Part shown: piece after piece, positions 16,070-26,700 of the stretch
Layout of the letters: each line of letters opens with the position of its first letter
How positions within the stretch are numbered: position 1 is the stretch's first letter
NCBI RefSeq assembly: GCF_000732925.1
Contig: NZ_CP008953.1
Coordinates: forward strand, 8,897,319-8,961,318
Reading direction: 5' to 3'
Origin: Amycolatopsis japonica
Lineage (GTDB): Bacteria; Actinomycetota; Actinomycetes; Mycobacteriales; Pseudonocardiaceae
DNA length: 64,000 nucleotides
Translations under genes and position numbers: made by a program
The notes under the pieces: model-generated
Databases searched by the model: none
The model's input: only the letters and a program-made list of their open reading frames with translations
What the model was told of the DNA's origin: nothing

Positions 16070-17221
16070 TCAAAGGCGTTCCGAGGGGACCGCCAGAGCG
16101 ATGAACTGGGTCACCTGGGTCGCGGAGAAGTTGTTGTCACTGACCAGGACCAGGCTGCGCTCCCCGTTCGGGAGGCGCGGGCCCCAGGTCATGCCCTCGA
16201 GGTTGTCCACCGTGGACAGTTCGAAGTCCGCGAGGTCGGCCAACAGGCGCTTCTTGACCGGCTTGACCTTCGTCGCATCGGCGAGGGAGGGCGTTTTGAG
16301 GACGTTCGTGGCGCCCTTGGTGTCGATTTCGTAGATGCGGATCTTGTTGCCGACGCCGGTGACGAACGACCGCTCCATCACCAGGTAGCGCGTCGGATCG
16401 GCCTGGTCGACGGCCAGCAGCGACGAGATGCCGGTGGTCGCGAACGCGCCGGGCGGGTTCGGCGACGCGAAGACCTTCTCCTGCGGGTACGCGTACTGCG
16501 CGAGGACCGGCCCGAACCGCGACTGGACGGTGATGCGCGAAAGGGCGCCCGACGTGGTGTTCGGCTCCGGGCCGTCCTGGAGCAGCGGGCCCTCGACCGA
16601 GCTGGCGACCAGCGACCCGAAGCCCGCGAAGGTGAGGCCTTCGAGGGCGAGGTTCTGCCGCGGCCCCGCCGTCTCGGTCATCTTCTCGTTGGCGGGAATC
16701 GGCAGGTCACGGGCGTAGGAGCCGTCGCGCTCCGCCTCGCGGATCGACGGGTCGATCCGCGCCGCGGCCGACCGCTCGCCCTCCTGCGACCAGACGTACC
16801 GGCCGGTCCAGGGGTCGACGCGCAGCTCTTCGGGGTCGATGGTCTGCATGTTCGGCGGCTGCGCGGGGTCGTTCTTCGCGAGCGGCGGGTACGGCGTGCC
16901 GTCGGGACGCAGGAGCGGCTTGGTGCCGGTGAAGGTCACCGGGCCGAGGCCCTTGGCGTCGAGGGAGAACTTCGCCGTGTAGAACCGCGCCGGGTTGATG
17001 GCGGAGCGGTCGTCGCAGATCAGCGCGTACTCGCCGGTGCGGGGGTCGTAGTCGATGCTGGACAGGCCGCCGACGACGGTGCCTTCGTAGGGCAGGGCGT
17101 TCGGGACGATCTGTTCCCCGATCAGGCGAAGCGGACGGTGACCCGCTTCGGCGGCCGGTGCGGCCATCAGGGTGAGGGGAACGGCCCCGATCAGGGCTGC
17201 GGAAAGAACTCGGCGTGACAT
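16070..17221 (-). CDS. secreted esterase-like / phytase-like family protein
   Basis: This 383-residue exported protein belongs to the 'esterase-like activity of phytase' family. Its Sec-type signal peptide (RRVLSAALIGAVPLTLMAAPAAEAG) probably ends near AAEAG. The mature protein is strand-rich and beta-propeller-like. Typical motifs include GGLSSIDYDPRTGEYALICDDRS near the N-terminus, NLALEGLTFA in the middle, and NLEGMTWGPRLPNGERSLVLVSDNN near the C-terminus. Phosphatase or esterase activity has not been shown for most members. The start ATG at 17221 is preferred over one four codons upstream. It ends 22 bp before the leuS leader peptide. Confidence 0.85.
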   Translation of the reverse strand: MSRRVLSAALIGAVPLTLMAAPAAEAGHRPLRLIGEQIVPNALPYEGTVVGGLSSIDYDPRTGEYALICDDRSAINPARFYTAKFSLDAKGLGPVTFTGTKPLLRPDGTPYPPLAKNDPAQPPNMQTIDPEELRVDPWTGRYVWSQEGERSAAARIDPSIREAERDGSYARDLPIPANEKMTETAGPRQNLALEGLTFAGFGSLVASSVEGPLLQDGPEPNTTSGALSRITVQSRFGPVLAQYAYPQEKVFASPNPPGAFATTGISSLLAVDQADPTRYLVMERSFVTGVGNKIRIYEIDTKGATNVLKTPSLADATKVKPVKKRLLADLADFELSTVDNLEGMTWGPRLPNGERSLVLVSDNNFSATQVTQFIALAVPSERL

Positions 17222-17286
17222 GGCCTGTAGCACAGTCGATCAGGGTATCCGGCAGGTTGCCGGGACGTCACGCTTATCCTCGTGGA

Positions 17287-17709
17287 GTGTTCGTCATAGC
17301 GCTGGTCCCGATCGTGCTGGGTGTCCTCGTCGGCTGGGGTGGGTTCCTCGGCCTGCGCGAGAAGCTGCCGCGTGACCGCGGCGCCGGCGTGCGCACCGCC
17401 GCCACGATGCGCACCGAAGAGGCCTTCCGGCTCGGCAACAAGGTCGCCGGGGTCCCGACGCTGGCAGGCGGGGTGATCGCCGTGCTCGCGGGGATCGCCG
17501 CGCTGGTCATGCCGACGACGTTCGGGCTGCTGCTCGCCTCGTTCGTGGGTGTGGCCGGGATGGTCGCGCTGGTCGCGGCCGGGGGAGTGCTCGGCAACCG
17601 CGCCGCCGCGACGGTGCCGGAGCCCGAACCGGAGCGGCCCGCCGGCTGCAGCGGCTGCGCGTGCGGCACCTGCGGCGTCTTCAAGAAGGCCGACACCGCC
17701 ACCGCTTAA
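17287..17709 (+). CDS. SdpI-like membrane protein
   Basis: This 140-residue protein has three hydrophobic segments and the SdpI-family pattern between helix 1 and 2 (GVRTAATMRTEEAFRLGN). A Cys-rich tail follows (CSGCACGTC). SdpI proteins are membrane proteins; the best-known member gives immunity to the Bacillus SdpC toxin. Start GTG at 17287. The Cys-rich tail is unusual and might bind a metal. The stop overlaps the convergent AlgH-type gene by 4 bp. Confidence 0.75.
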   Translation: MFVIALVPIVLGVLVGWGGFLGLREKLPRDRGAGVRTAATMRTEEAFRLGNKVAGVPTLAGGVIAVLAGIAALVMPTTFGLLLASFVGVAGMVALVAAGGVLGNRAAATVPEPEPERPAGCSGCACGTCGVFKKADTATA

Positions 17710-18287
17710 TTGCGCTGGAGGTCGCCCGGGTGGGTGGCCAGCAGCGCCAGCGGGATGCCCTGACGCCGCAGCACCTGGCCCCACAGGTCGTGGTGCGGCG
17801 AGGCGAGGACGTCACTGGGCAGCGCCGGGACGATCACCCAGTCGTCGCGTTCGATCTCGTTCGCCAGCTGGCCGGAATCCCAGCCCGCGTACCCGGCGAA
17901 CACCCGCACGCCGCGGACCTTCGGCACCAGGATCTCGGGATCGGTGTCGAGGTCGACCAGCGCGACCGGACCCCGGACGGCGATCACGCCGGGCACGCTC
18001 GACGCCGTCTCGCCGGTCCGCAACGCGGCCAGGCACAACGCGGTCTTCTTCTCGACCGGACCGCCGACGAACACCGACTGCGGCTCGGCGACGTGCCCGC
18101 CCCAGTTGGGGAGCACGTCGTACACCGGCACGTCACTCGGCCGGTTGAGCACGACGCCGAGCGTTCCCTCGTCCCGGTGATCGATGACGAACACGACGGT
18201 TCGCCGGAAGTTGGGATCGAACATCGTGGGGGCGGCGACCAGGAGCGTTCCCGGTTCGACCTCGGCGTCCGCTGGCACGTCCGCCAT
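17706..18287 (-). CDS. YqgE/AlgH family protein
   Basis: This 193-residue cytoplasmic protein belongs to the conserved AlgH/UPF0301 family. The family pattern is clear: GTLLVAAPTMFDPNFRRTVVF near the N-terminus, GTLGVVLNRPSD, FVGGPVE, and the C-terminal VFAGYAGWDSGQLANEIERDDW. The molecular function of the family is not established. The ATG at 18287 starts MADVPADAEVEPG, which is the usual point; in-frame upstream sequence is not homologous. The 208-bp region to the divergent MFS gene holds the promoters of both. Confidence 0.93.
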   Translation of the reverse strand: MADVPADAEVEPGTLLVAAPTMFDPNFRRTVVFVIDHRDEGTLGVVLNRPSDVPVYDVLPNWGGHVAEPQSVFVGGPVEKKTALCLAALRTGETASSVPGVIAVRGPVALVDLDTDPEILVPKVRGVRVFAGYAGWDSGQLANEIERDDWVIVPALPSDVLASPHHDLWGQVLRRQGIPLALLATHPGDLQRN

Positions 18288-18495
18288 GATCCCACTTCGA
18301 GCGGAGACAAATCGTCCGGCTCTGGGAACAACAGCATCACGAGCACCGTTGGACACAACGGTCGGTGCGCTTTCCGTGTCCCCCGGGCTCACTGAAGAAC
18401 CGCCTTTGTGGAATACCGTCCGGCTGGAGCCACACTGCGCATAGCCGCCGAGAGGCGACCTCAAAGCGCATCGGCCACCTTTATAGGCTGCTCCC

Positions 18496-19758
18496 GTGAC
18501 GACCACCGCCACGGCGCCCACCAGGGCGTTCGTCCGCGACCGTGACTTCCTCCGACTGCTGTTCACGCGGTTTTCCGCGCACTGGGGCAACGGCATGTAC
18601 CAGGCCGGATTGGCCGGTGCCGTCCTCTTCAACCCCGAACGCGCCGCCGACGCGCTCGCCATGGCGGGCGGATTCGCGGCGCTGCTGCTGCCGTACTCGA
18701 TCGTCGGCCCGTTCGCGGGCGCGTTGCTCGACCGCTGGGACCGCCGGAAGGTCCTGATCTTCGCGAGCCTGCTGCGGTCGGCCACCATCCTCGCGACGGC
18801 CGTCGCCGTGGGCACGGGCGTGGCCGGGATCGGGCTCTTCTCCCTCGCGCTGGCGTCCGAAGGCATTTCGCGGTTCATCGGCTCGGGTCTGTCCGCGTCG
18901 CTTCCCCATGTCGTCGAAGAGAAGTCCGTGGTCGCCGCGAACGCCTTCGCGGCCACCTGGGGTTCGGTGCTCGCCGTCGTCGGGGGCGGCTGCGCGATCG
19001 GCCTCCGGGCGCTGACCGGCGCGGACGACGCCGGTTCCGCCTGGGTCACCGCCGTCGCCGCGCTGGGCGGGATCGGCGCCGCCGTCCTCGCCGCCGGATT
19101 CGCGCACGGACTGCTCGGGCCGTCGACGGTCGACGAGCCGTCGAACCCGGCCCTCGCCGTCGCCCGCGGCCTGGCCGACGGCGCGAAGGCGGCCTGGCGC
19201 ACGCCCAGCGTCACGGCCGGGTTCGTCGCGCTGTTCGCCCATCGCGCGTCGTACGGGATCTCGCTGCTGGTGACCGTGCTGCTGATGCGCAACCACTTCG
19301 CCGCCGGCATGACGGGGCTGGGCGAGATGGCGGCGTTCGCCGGTGCCGGGATCCTCGTCGCCGGGCTGCTGACCGCCTGGCTGATCAAGCGGTTCGGCAG
19401 GGTCCGCGTCGTGGTGGGGGCATTGGTGCTGGCGGCGGCCGCGCAGTCCGCGCTCGGCCTGCCGATGACGATCCCCACCGCGTTGCTCGCGGCGTTCCTG
19501 GTGACCGGCGCCGGACAGGTGCTGAAACTCTGCGTCGATTCCTCGGTGCAACTCGACGTCGCCGACGAAGCGAGAGGACGCGTCTTCGCGCTCTACGACA
19601 CGCTCTTCAACATCACGCAGGTCGTCGCGGTCTCGCTGGCCGCGACGGTGATCCCGGCCGACGGACGCTCGCCGGGGCTGCTCGTCACGGCGACCGTCCT
19701 CTACCTGGCGGGAGCCGCCGGTCATCTGCTCGCCGTGCGAAAACACCAGATCCGGTGA
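18496..19758 (+). CDS. MFS transporter
   Basis: This integral membrane transporter of 420 residues has about 12 hydrophobic segments. The MFS loop motif is present as LLDRWDRRKVLIF (about residue 75-87). The FIGSGLSASLP region and the C-terminal half motif (DEARGRVFALYDT) are typical of MFS_3 / enterobactin-exporter-like proteins. No substrate-related gene is adjacent. Start GTG at 18496. It lies just upstream of the toxin island but ends 83 bp before it and looks unrelated. Confidence 0.88.
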   Translation: MTTTATAPTRAFVRDRDFLRLLFTRFSAHWGNGMYQAGLAGAVLFNPERAADALAMAGGFAALLLPYSIVGPFAGALLDRWDRRKVLIFASLLRSATILATAVAVGTGVAGIGLFSLALASEGISRFIGSGLSASLPHVVEEKSVVAANAFAATWGSVLAVVGGGCAIGLRALTGADDAGSAWVTAVAALGGIGAAVLAAGFAHGLLGPSTVDEPSNPALAVARGLADGAKAAWRTPSVTAGFVALFAHRASYGISLLVTVLLMRNHFAAGMTGLGEMAAFAGAGILVAGLLTAWLIKRFGRVRVVVGALVLAAAAQSALGLPMTIPTALLAAFLVTGAGQVLKLCVDSSVQLDVADEARGRVFALYDTLFNITQVVAVSLAATVIPADGRSPGLLVTATVLYLAGAAGHLLAVRKHQIR

Positions 19759-19841
19759 TATGGCGCGGGCGTTGGCATTAGGGTGACGCTTACCGACACC
19801 GGGTGGCGTATGCCCGGGATCCAGCACTAGCGGGGGCTCAA

Positions 19842-20462
19842 GTGACGACGGCCGGCGACGACAGCGCACGCCTCGAAGCGCGCAATGCCGCCATGAAGGA
19901 CCAGGTCGACACGCTGCTCGAACAGTTCGAGCGCCAGACGGCCCAGCTCCGGGACGCGCAAGAAGCCGCTTCGCAGACGTCCGCGACGGTGGTCTCGCAG
20001 GACGGCCTCGTCCGCGCCACCATCGACGCGACCGGCACCCTCGCCAAACTCGAGATCCAGCCGAACGCCTTCGAGCGCACCAACCCCGCGCAGCTGGCCA
20101 ACACCGTGCTGACCCTGGTCCGCCAGGGATCGCTGCAGGTCAAGCAGCAGGTCGCCGAGCTGATGGCCCCGATCACCGAAGGGCTGCCGGACCTTTCGGA
20201 CCTCATCGAAGGCGCGCCTTCGTTGCAAGGGCTGATGCCGGCCATTCCGGACTTCCTCGCGGCCGAAGAGGAAGCAGAGCCGGCGAAGTCCGACGAAGAC
20301 TTCGACGCGCCACTGATGATCAAGGACGACACGCCGCCGCCTCCTCCGCCACCGGCCGCCCCGCCCGCGCCGCCGACGCCGAAACCGGTTCCGAAACGGG
20401 TGCGTCAGCAGGACGACGATGAGGAAGAGCCGCCTTCGAGCTGGCTGACCAGGGGAGTCTGA
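19842..20462 (+). CDS. YbaB/EbfC-like protein with proline-rich acidic tail (toxin island)
   Basis: This is the first gene of the toxin island. The N-terminal ~115 residues have a YbaB-like helix-strand-helix pattern (MKDQVDTLLEQFERQTAQLRD; DGLVRATIDATGTLAKLEIQP; LANTVLTLVRQG). An acidic/Pro-rich linker follows (PPPPPPPAAPP, PTPKPVPK). The tail is basic then acidic (KRVRQQDDDEEEP). The same plan is seen in the YbaB-like gene at 10357. GTG at 19842 is chosen because it has GGGGG 6-8 nt upstream; a start at 19803 would add 13 residues. It overlaps the WXG100 gene by 1 base (TGATG). Confidence 0.85.
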   Translation: MTTAGDDSARLEARNAAMKDQVDTLLEQFERQTAQLRDAQEAASQTSATVVSQDGLVRATIDATGTLAKLEIQPNAFERTNPAQLANTVLTLVRQGSLQVKQQVAELMAPITEGLPDLSDLIEGAPSLQGLMPAIPDFLAAEEEAEPAKSDEDFDAPLMIKDDTPPPPPPPAAPPAPPTPKPVPKRVRQQDDDEEEPPSSWLTRGV

Positions 20463-20791
20463 TGCCGAACGGTGGGGGCGGAGCCGGATTCACCGCGGAT
20501 CCGGATGCGGTGAAGTCGGCCGCGGCCAAATTGGGGATCGCCGCGGACCAGCTGGACGAGGCTGGCAAGGAACTGCTGGCCGCGATGAACTCGCTCGGCC
20601 AGTGCTGGGGCAACGACGACGCGGGCAAGGAGTTCGCGAAGGACTACGAGCCGGGCGCGCAGGGCTCGTCCGAGGGGTTCGCGAACATCGTCGAGGCGCT
20701 GCGGGGTATGCAGCACAACGTCGAACGCTCGATGACCGCGTTCACGAACGCCGAGGAAGAGATCAAGTCGACGCTGGACAAGAAGGTCTAG
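20462..20791 (+). CDS. WXG100-family protein
   Basis: This 109-residue protein has the helix-turn-helix hairpin of WXG100/ESAT-6 proteins. The turn carries the motif CWGNDDAGKEF (WxG at about residue 50) and the second helix shows the substrate-type end (FTNAEEEI). WXG100 proteins are exported by type VII secretion systems, usually as dimers, and help export of larger partners. It sits 4 bp upstream of the 2417-residue effector, as in many ESX-toxin operons. No secretion ATPase gene is in the window. Confidence 0.9.
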   Translation: MPNGGGGAGFTADPDAVKSAAAKLGIAADQLDEAGKELLAAMNSLGQCWGNDDAGKEFAKDYEPGAQGSSEGFANIVEALRGMQHNVERSMTAFTNAEEEIKSTLDKKV

Positions 20792-20795
20792 CGCC

Positions 20796-23700
20796 GTGGG
20801 TATGGAGATGCCCGACGCGGTCAAGTGGCTCTTGCCGATCGTCGTCGGGGAAAGCTGGCCCGAAGGCGACGAGGACAAGCTCCGCGAACTGCGCGACGCC
20901 TGGCACAACGCCTCGAAGGCGATCCAGCCGATCGCCGACACCGCGACCAAGGGCGCCACCGAGGTCCTCGGCGGCTGGAGCGGTCAGGGCGCGGAGAAGT
21001 TCGCCGAGGCCTGGAAGAAGTTCGTCGAGGGCGACGAGGCGTACTTCAAGTCGCTCGCCGATTCTTCGAAGGCGCTCGGCGACTCGTGCAACGCGACCGC
21101 GCTGGACGTCGAGTACACGAAGTACATGATCATCATCTCGCTGGTGATCCTCGCCGCCCAGATCGTCGCGATGATCGCGGCCGCGGCGGTGACGTTCGGC
21201 GGTTCGACGGCCGGGATCGCGCCGGCGCAGATCGCCACCCGCATGACCGTCCAGATGATCTTCCGCCAGCTGATGCAGAAGCTCGCGCAGGAAGGCTTCA
21301 AGAAGGTCGCGAAGGAACTCCTGGAGAAACTTCTCAAGGAGGGCCTGAAGAAGATCGGCAAGGAGGTCCTGCAGAACACGGCGATGAACCTCGCCATGGA
21401 CGCGGGCATCCAGGGCCTGCAGATGGCCAAGGGCGACCGCGACAGCTGGGATTTCAGCAAGACCAAGGATTCCGCGATCAGCGGCGCCGTCGACGGTGTC
21501 GTGGGCGCGGGCAGCAGCAGTATCGGCAAGGGCGCCACCAAGGGACTTTCCGACAGCGTCGGCGGCCAGATCGTCGACAGCGCGGCGCGGGGTGCCGTGC
21601 GCGGAGCGGCCGAAGGCGTCGCCAGCACGGTCGGGCAGGCCGCCGTCACCGGTGACCTGGACAAGCTTTCGGCCAAGGACGTGCTGATGGGCGCGTCCGG
21701 CGGGGCGGTCGGCGGTGGTGTCGACGGGGCGAAGAGCCAGATCGGCGACATCAAGGCCGCGAACACGCCCGGCCCGGCGGCGGGTGACGGGCCCACGACG
21801 CCGGATGTGGATTCGGGGGATTCCGGGACGCCTTCGCGTACGCCGGGTTCCTCGGATTCCGGTTCTTCTTCGCGATCGGACTCTTCGTCTTCGGACTCGG
21901 GCTCTTCGCGGTCGGACTCGGGGTCGTCGTCGGACTCCGGTTCTTCTTCGGATTCCTCGTCGCGGTCGGACTCTTCGCCGGACCCGGCGCCACGGTCCAC
22001 TTCGGACAGTGATCCTTCGCCGCGGAGTTCGTCCGCCGATCCGCAACCCCAGCGGGCGGCCGACGGTGATCGGGTCAGCCAGTCCTCGACGCAGGCTCCG
22101 GAACGTCCGGCGGACACCGGCGACGGTCAGCGTGCGGCGCAGACCCACCAGAACGCACCGGTCGCGGACAACGGATCCGGTCAGCAGCAACAACAGCAGC
22201 AGCAGGCCGCGGCGGGGAATCAGCAGCAGGCACCCGCCGCCCAGTCGCAGGCTCCGGCGCAGGCGCCCGCGGCGAGCCCTGCCCAGACGCCGGCTTCAAG
22301 CCCGGCACCGAGCTCGTCGTCGCAAGGACCTGCGTCCAGCCCGTCACAAGGACCGGCGTCCAGTCCGGCACCGAGTCCTTCGCACGGCCCTTCGCCGAGC
22401 CCGTCGCAGTCCAGCGCGATGCCACCCGCCGCTTCCTCGGGCGCGCCGTCGAGTTCCGGCGGCTACGGGATGGCGTCCGGCTCGTCCGCTCCGTCGGGTG
22501 GCTACGGCATGGCGCCCGGCGGCAACCCGCCGGGCAACGGGCCCACGCCAGGTGGTTTCCCGCCCGGCGGACACGATCCGTCCCGGCCTCCCCGGCCGAA
22601 CGACGGCGTCCAGGCCGCGGGCCTCGCCGGGAACGGCGGACCGCAGCAGCCGCGGTTCGACCAGCCGCCCGCGCCGATGCCCTTCCAGGGCCAGCAGCCG
22701 ATGCAGCCGCCGCCTCCGGGTGGGTTCGCGCCGCCTCCGCCGCCGCCTCCGGGTGGCGGCGGCGGACCGATGCCGCACCGAGGACAACAGGGCCCGATGG
22801 GTCCGCGTCCGACCGGGCCGCAGCCGCCACCCCCTGGCCAGGGTGGACATCCGCAGGATCGTGGGCCGCGTCAGCGCCCTCAGCAACCGCCACAGCCGCC
22901 ACCACCGCCCGGCCCGCCGCGGCCGCCCCAGGGTTACCAGGGCAGGCCCGGTCCCGGTCCGAACGGCGGGGTTCCGCCGCGCCCGCAGACACCTCCGCCC
23001 GGTCCGCCTCCCGGCAACCGCGGTCCCGGGGGCTACCCGCCGCCTCCGCCGCGACCCCAGCACCCGGGCAACGGTCCGTTCCCCGGCAACCGCGGCCCGA
23101 TGCCGCCGCCTCCGCCAGGGCACCACCCCGGTCAGCCGGGACGTCCCGGACAGCAGCCCGGACGGCCGATGCCGCCCGGCGCCGAGCCGCCGCGTTTCGG
23201 TGGTCCGCAACGTCCGCCGCAGGTCCCGGCCCCGCGGCCCGGCCACGACGGGAACGCGGGTCCCCAGCAGCCGCAGCGTCCGCCGCAGCAGCAGCCGCCG
23301 GTGCGGCCGGTGGAGCACGCGCCGCAGCAGGTGCCGCAGGACCACGGCGCGAACGCGCCCAAGGACACCGAGCTCCCGAAGGACACCCAGGCGCCGAAGG
23401 ACGTCGAGGCCCCCAAGGACACGGAAGTCCCCAAGGACACCGAGACGCCGAAGGACGTCGAGAGCCCCAAGGACACTGACGCACCCAAGGACACCGACGC
23501 GCCCAACGACGTCGAGGCACCGAAGGACACCGAAGCACCCACGCCCGACGACAGGGCCACTGTCGACGAGCCGTACCTGACCGACCCGGATTTCCGCACG
23601 GACGATCCCGCCGCCTACCGCGCGCTCGCCGAAACGCAGATCGACAAACGCGGTTTCGACAAGGACACCGGGGAAGCGCGGAGCGAACAGGTCCGCCGCG

Positions 23701-26700
23701 AAGGTCTCGCCAAACGCGACGCCCACGAAGATCCGCGCGTCAAGCAGATGTCGGATCAGGGCGCGTACGCGGTGCACAGCTACACGCGCACCGACATGGC
23801 CGAGCGGATCACGCACGCCCAGCGTCACGGCGGCCCGGAGCTGGACGCGCTCCGGCCGCATATCGAGGCGATCACCTCCGGCCTCAACGAGATGCCCGCC
23901 TACGACGGTCTCGTCTCGCGGCGGGTGAACTTCAACGGCAACGAGAGCGCGATCCGGGCCTTCCTCGAAGCGCACGCCAAGGGCCAGGTCATGGTCGACC
24001 CGCAGATGCTGAGCACGTCGCGGGTCACGCCGGACCATCCGCGCAGCACCTTCCCCGGCGAAGTCGAGATGCGCATCCAGTCGAAGACCGGTCGCCACAT
24101 CGAAGACCTCGCGTCCAAAAAGGACGAACGCGAAGTGCTGATGAAGTCGGCGACGCAGCTGCGCGTCACCGACGTCAAGATGGGCCCGGGGCATCCCGAA
24201 CACCCCGATTACAAGAAGCGGCTGGACGACGGTTCGCCCAACGACCTGCCGAAGTGGATCGTCGAATGCGAAGAGGTCGTCCCCGGTGACGACGGCCATC
24301 TGAGCCCGGACGAGGTCCACCAGAAGGTCGCCGAGCGGCGCGACTACAACAACGCCGTGCAGGAGCGGCTGGCGCAGGAAGCCGCCGACCAGGAAGCCCA
24401 GCTGCGCCGCGATCACCCGGAGCTGTTCCAGACCCAGGGTCTCGGCGGGCTCGAAACCAAGCTGGCCGACGGCAAGGGTGGCTGGACCGACGTCACCGAC
24501 GCCCCGGTCCGGGAGCTCCCCAAGCCGCCGAGGGAGCACACTCCCGACGGTGGCTGGTCCGAGCTGGCGAAGCCGCTCGAAGAGGGCGGGACGCCGGTCA
24601 TCCACGCCGGTTCGACCGAGACGCCGCACCAGCAGGTCCGGCTGGTCATGGACGAGCTTCCGGCGATCGGCGAGGCCAACACCCGCAACTACTACGCGCC
24701 CGAATCGTGGAAGGACGGCTACCAGACGAACTCGGCCGAGGCGCTGGTCGCGTTCGAGAACCGGATGGACGGTGGCGACGCCGTCGCCGGGCCGTCGACG
24801 GGTGGTTCGCCGCTGCAGCACGTCAGCGACCGGCTCGGCGGGCAGTGGTCGGATCGGAACGGTTTCGCCGACGTCGCCCGTGAGCTGGGCGAACGCCCGG
24901 TCGGCGCGCGGACCGCGGTGGCGTTCGAGCATCACGCCCCCGCCGATCCGAACGCGCCGGAGGGCTCGCCGCGGTCCAAGGACCGGATCGAGACGCGCAT
25001 CGTCGCCGCGGTGAACACGCCGCACGGCGTGGTCTTCGCCGACCCGATGACCGGGCGGCTCGCGACGCTGCCCGACGATCCGACGTCGATCAAGGCCATG
25101 CCGATGGGCGGCGGCGACGCTCCGCACGTCCACTCGCCGGAAGCACCGGAAACCACCCACACCGACAAGACCGACAAGACCGGCGAAGCCGAAACCCCGG
25201 TCCAGGAGCAGGCGCCCAAGACCGAGGTCGACATCGCCGAGCGGCTCAAGGGTCCGGAAGAGACGCCGGCGCGACTCGACGAGAGTTACCTCGGCGACGA
25301 GAACTTCCGTGGCACGCCTGAGGATCACAAGAGCCTCCGTGACCGCTACGACTCCGCCGACCTCGCCGAGCAGGCCCGCGAAAAGGCGCTGAGGCGTCTC
25401 GAAGCGAGCCCGCTGAAGGATCGCGTCTCGCCCGAAGCGGCCGAAGCGATCTACTCGTACTCGCGCGAACACGCCTACGCGATCAACGAGGCGAACCGTA
25501 AGGGCGAGTCGCACCCTGACTTCGAGAACGCCCAGCGCAGCACCCGGGCGATCGTCGGCGCGCTCAACGAGCTGCCGGACTTCCACGGCGAGGCCATCCG
25601 CGGCATCGACACCAAGGGCGACATGCAGGCCGCCGCGATCATGGCGGCGCACTACGAGCCGGGGCAGACCGTCCCCGAGCCGACGATGACCAGCTCCACC
25701 ATCAAGACGTCGCCGGACACGAAGTCGAAGTTCGGCCAAGACGTCGAGATCCACATCGTCTCGAAGACGGGCAAGGACGTCTCGTCGCTCGCCGAGAACC
25801 CCGGTGAGAACGAGGCCATCAACAAGCCGGCCACGCAGCTTTACGTGCACAGCAAGGAGTTCAAGACTCCGCCGCTGGTCGACCGGCCGAAGTGGGTCAT
25901 CCACGCCGAAGAGGTCACTCCCGGCGACCCGCGCTACCTGGACCCCGACACCGCCAAGCAGAAGATGGACGAGCGGCGGGCCCGGCACGCCGCCGAGGCA
26001 CCGGAACTCGCCCGTCTCGCCCAGGCGCAGTCGATGGCGCGCCTCGGTGGTTTCGACGAGCCGCAGACCCCGCACCTCACCGCGGAAAACCCGGCGGAGC
26101 ACGGGGTCGCGGACGCCGACAAGGGTCCCGAGTACGGCGAGCAACCCGCTCAGGACCACTCCGCCACCGACGACACGGCCGAACTGCCGGTCCCGGAGCG
26201 CGACTACTCGTCGATGGCGGTCGCGACCAACCCGCCGAGCGAACCGGCGATCCACGCCGGTTCGGCGAGCCCCGAGCAGCAGGCCGCCTACATCGCCGAC
26301 CGGCACCCGCGGCTCGGCGAGGTCAACCCGCACTTCAACGACCCCGACGCGCTGGCGAACGGCTACCGCTCCAACTGCACCCGCACGCCGGGCGCGTACA
26401 TGGACCGGCTGAACGGCATCGATTCGACCGCCGATCCGCTGCTCGTGCACGAGATGGACAGCCGCGGCACGCTGGAGCACGTCGAAGATCGGTTCGGCGG
26501 GCAGTTCTCCGACCGCGCCGACTACGACGCCGTGATCCGCGAGATGCGCGGCATGCCGACCGATCACCACGCGGTCGTCGCGGTGAAGTACCTCGACGAG
26601 AACGGCGTCGAACGCGGGCACGTCGCGATGGTGGCGAACACGCGTGACGGCGTCGCGTTCCTCGACCCGCAGTCGGGCGCGCTGATGAACCTGCCGCATC

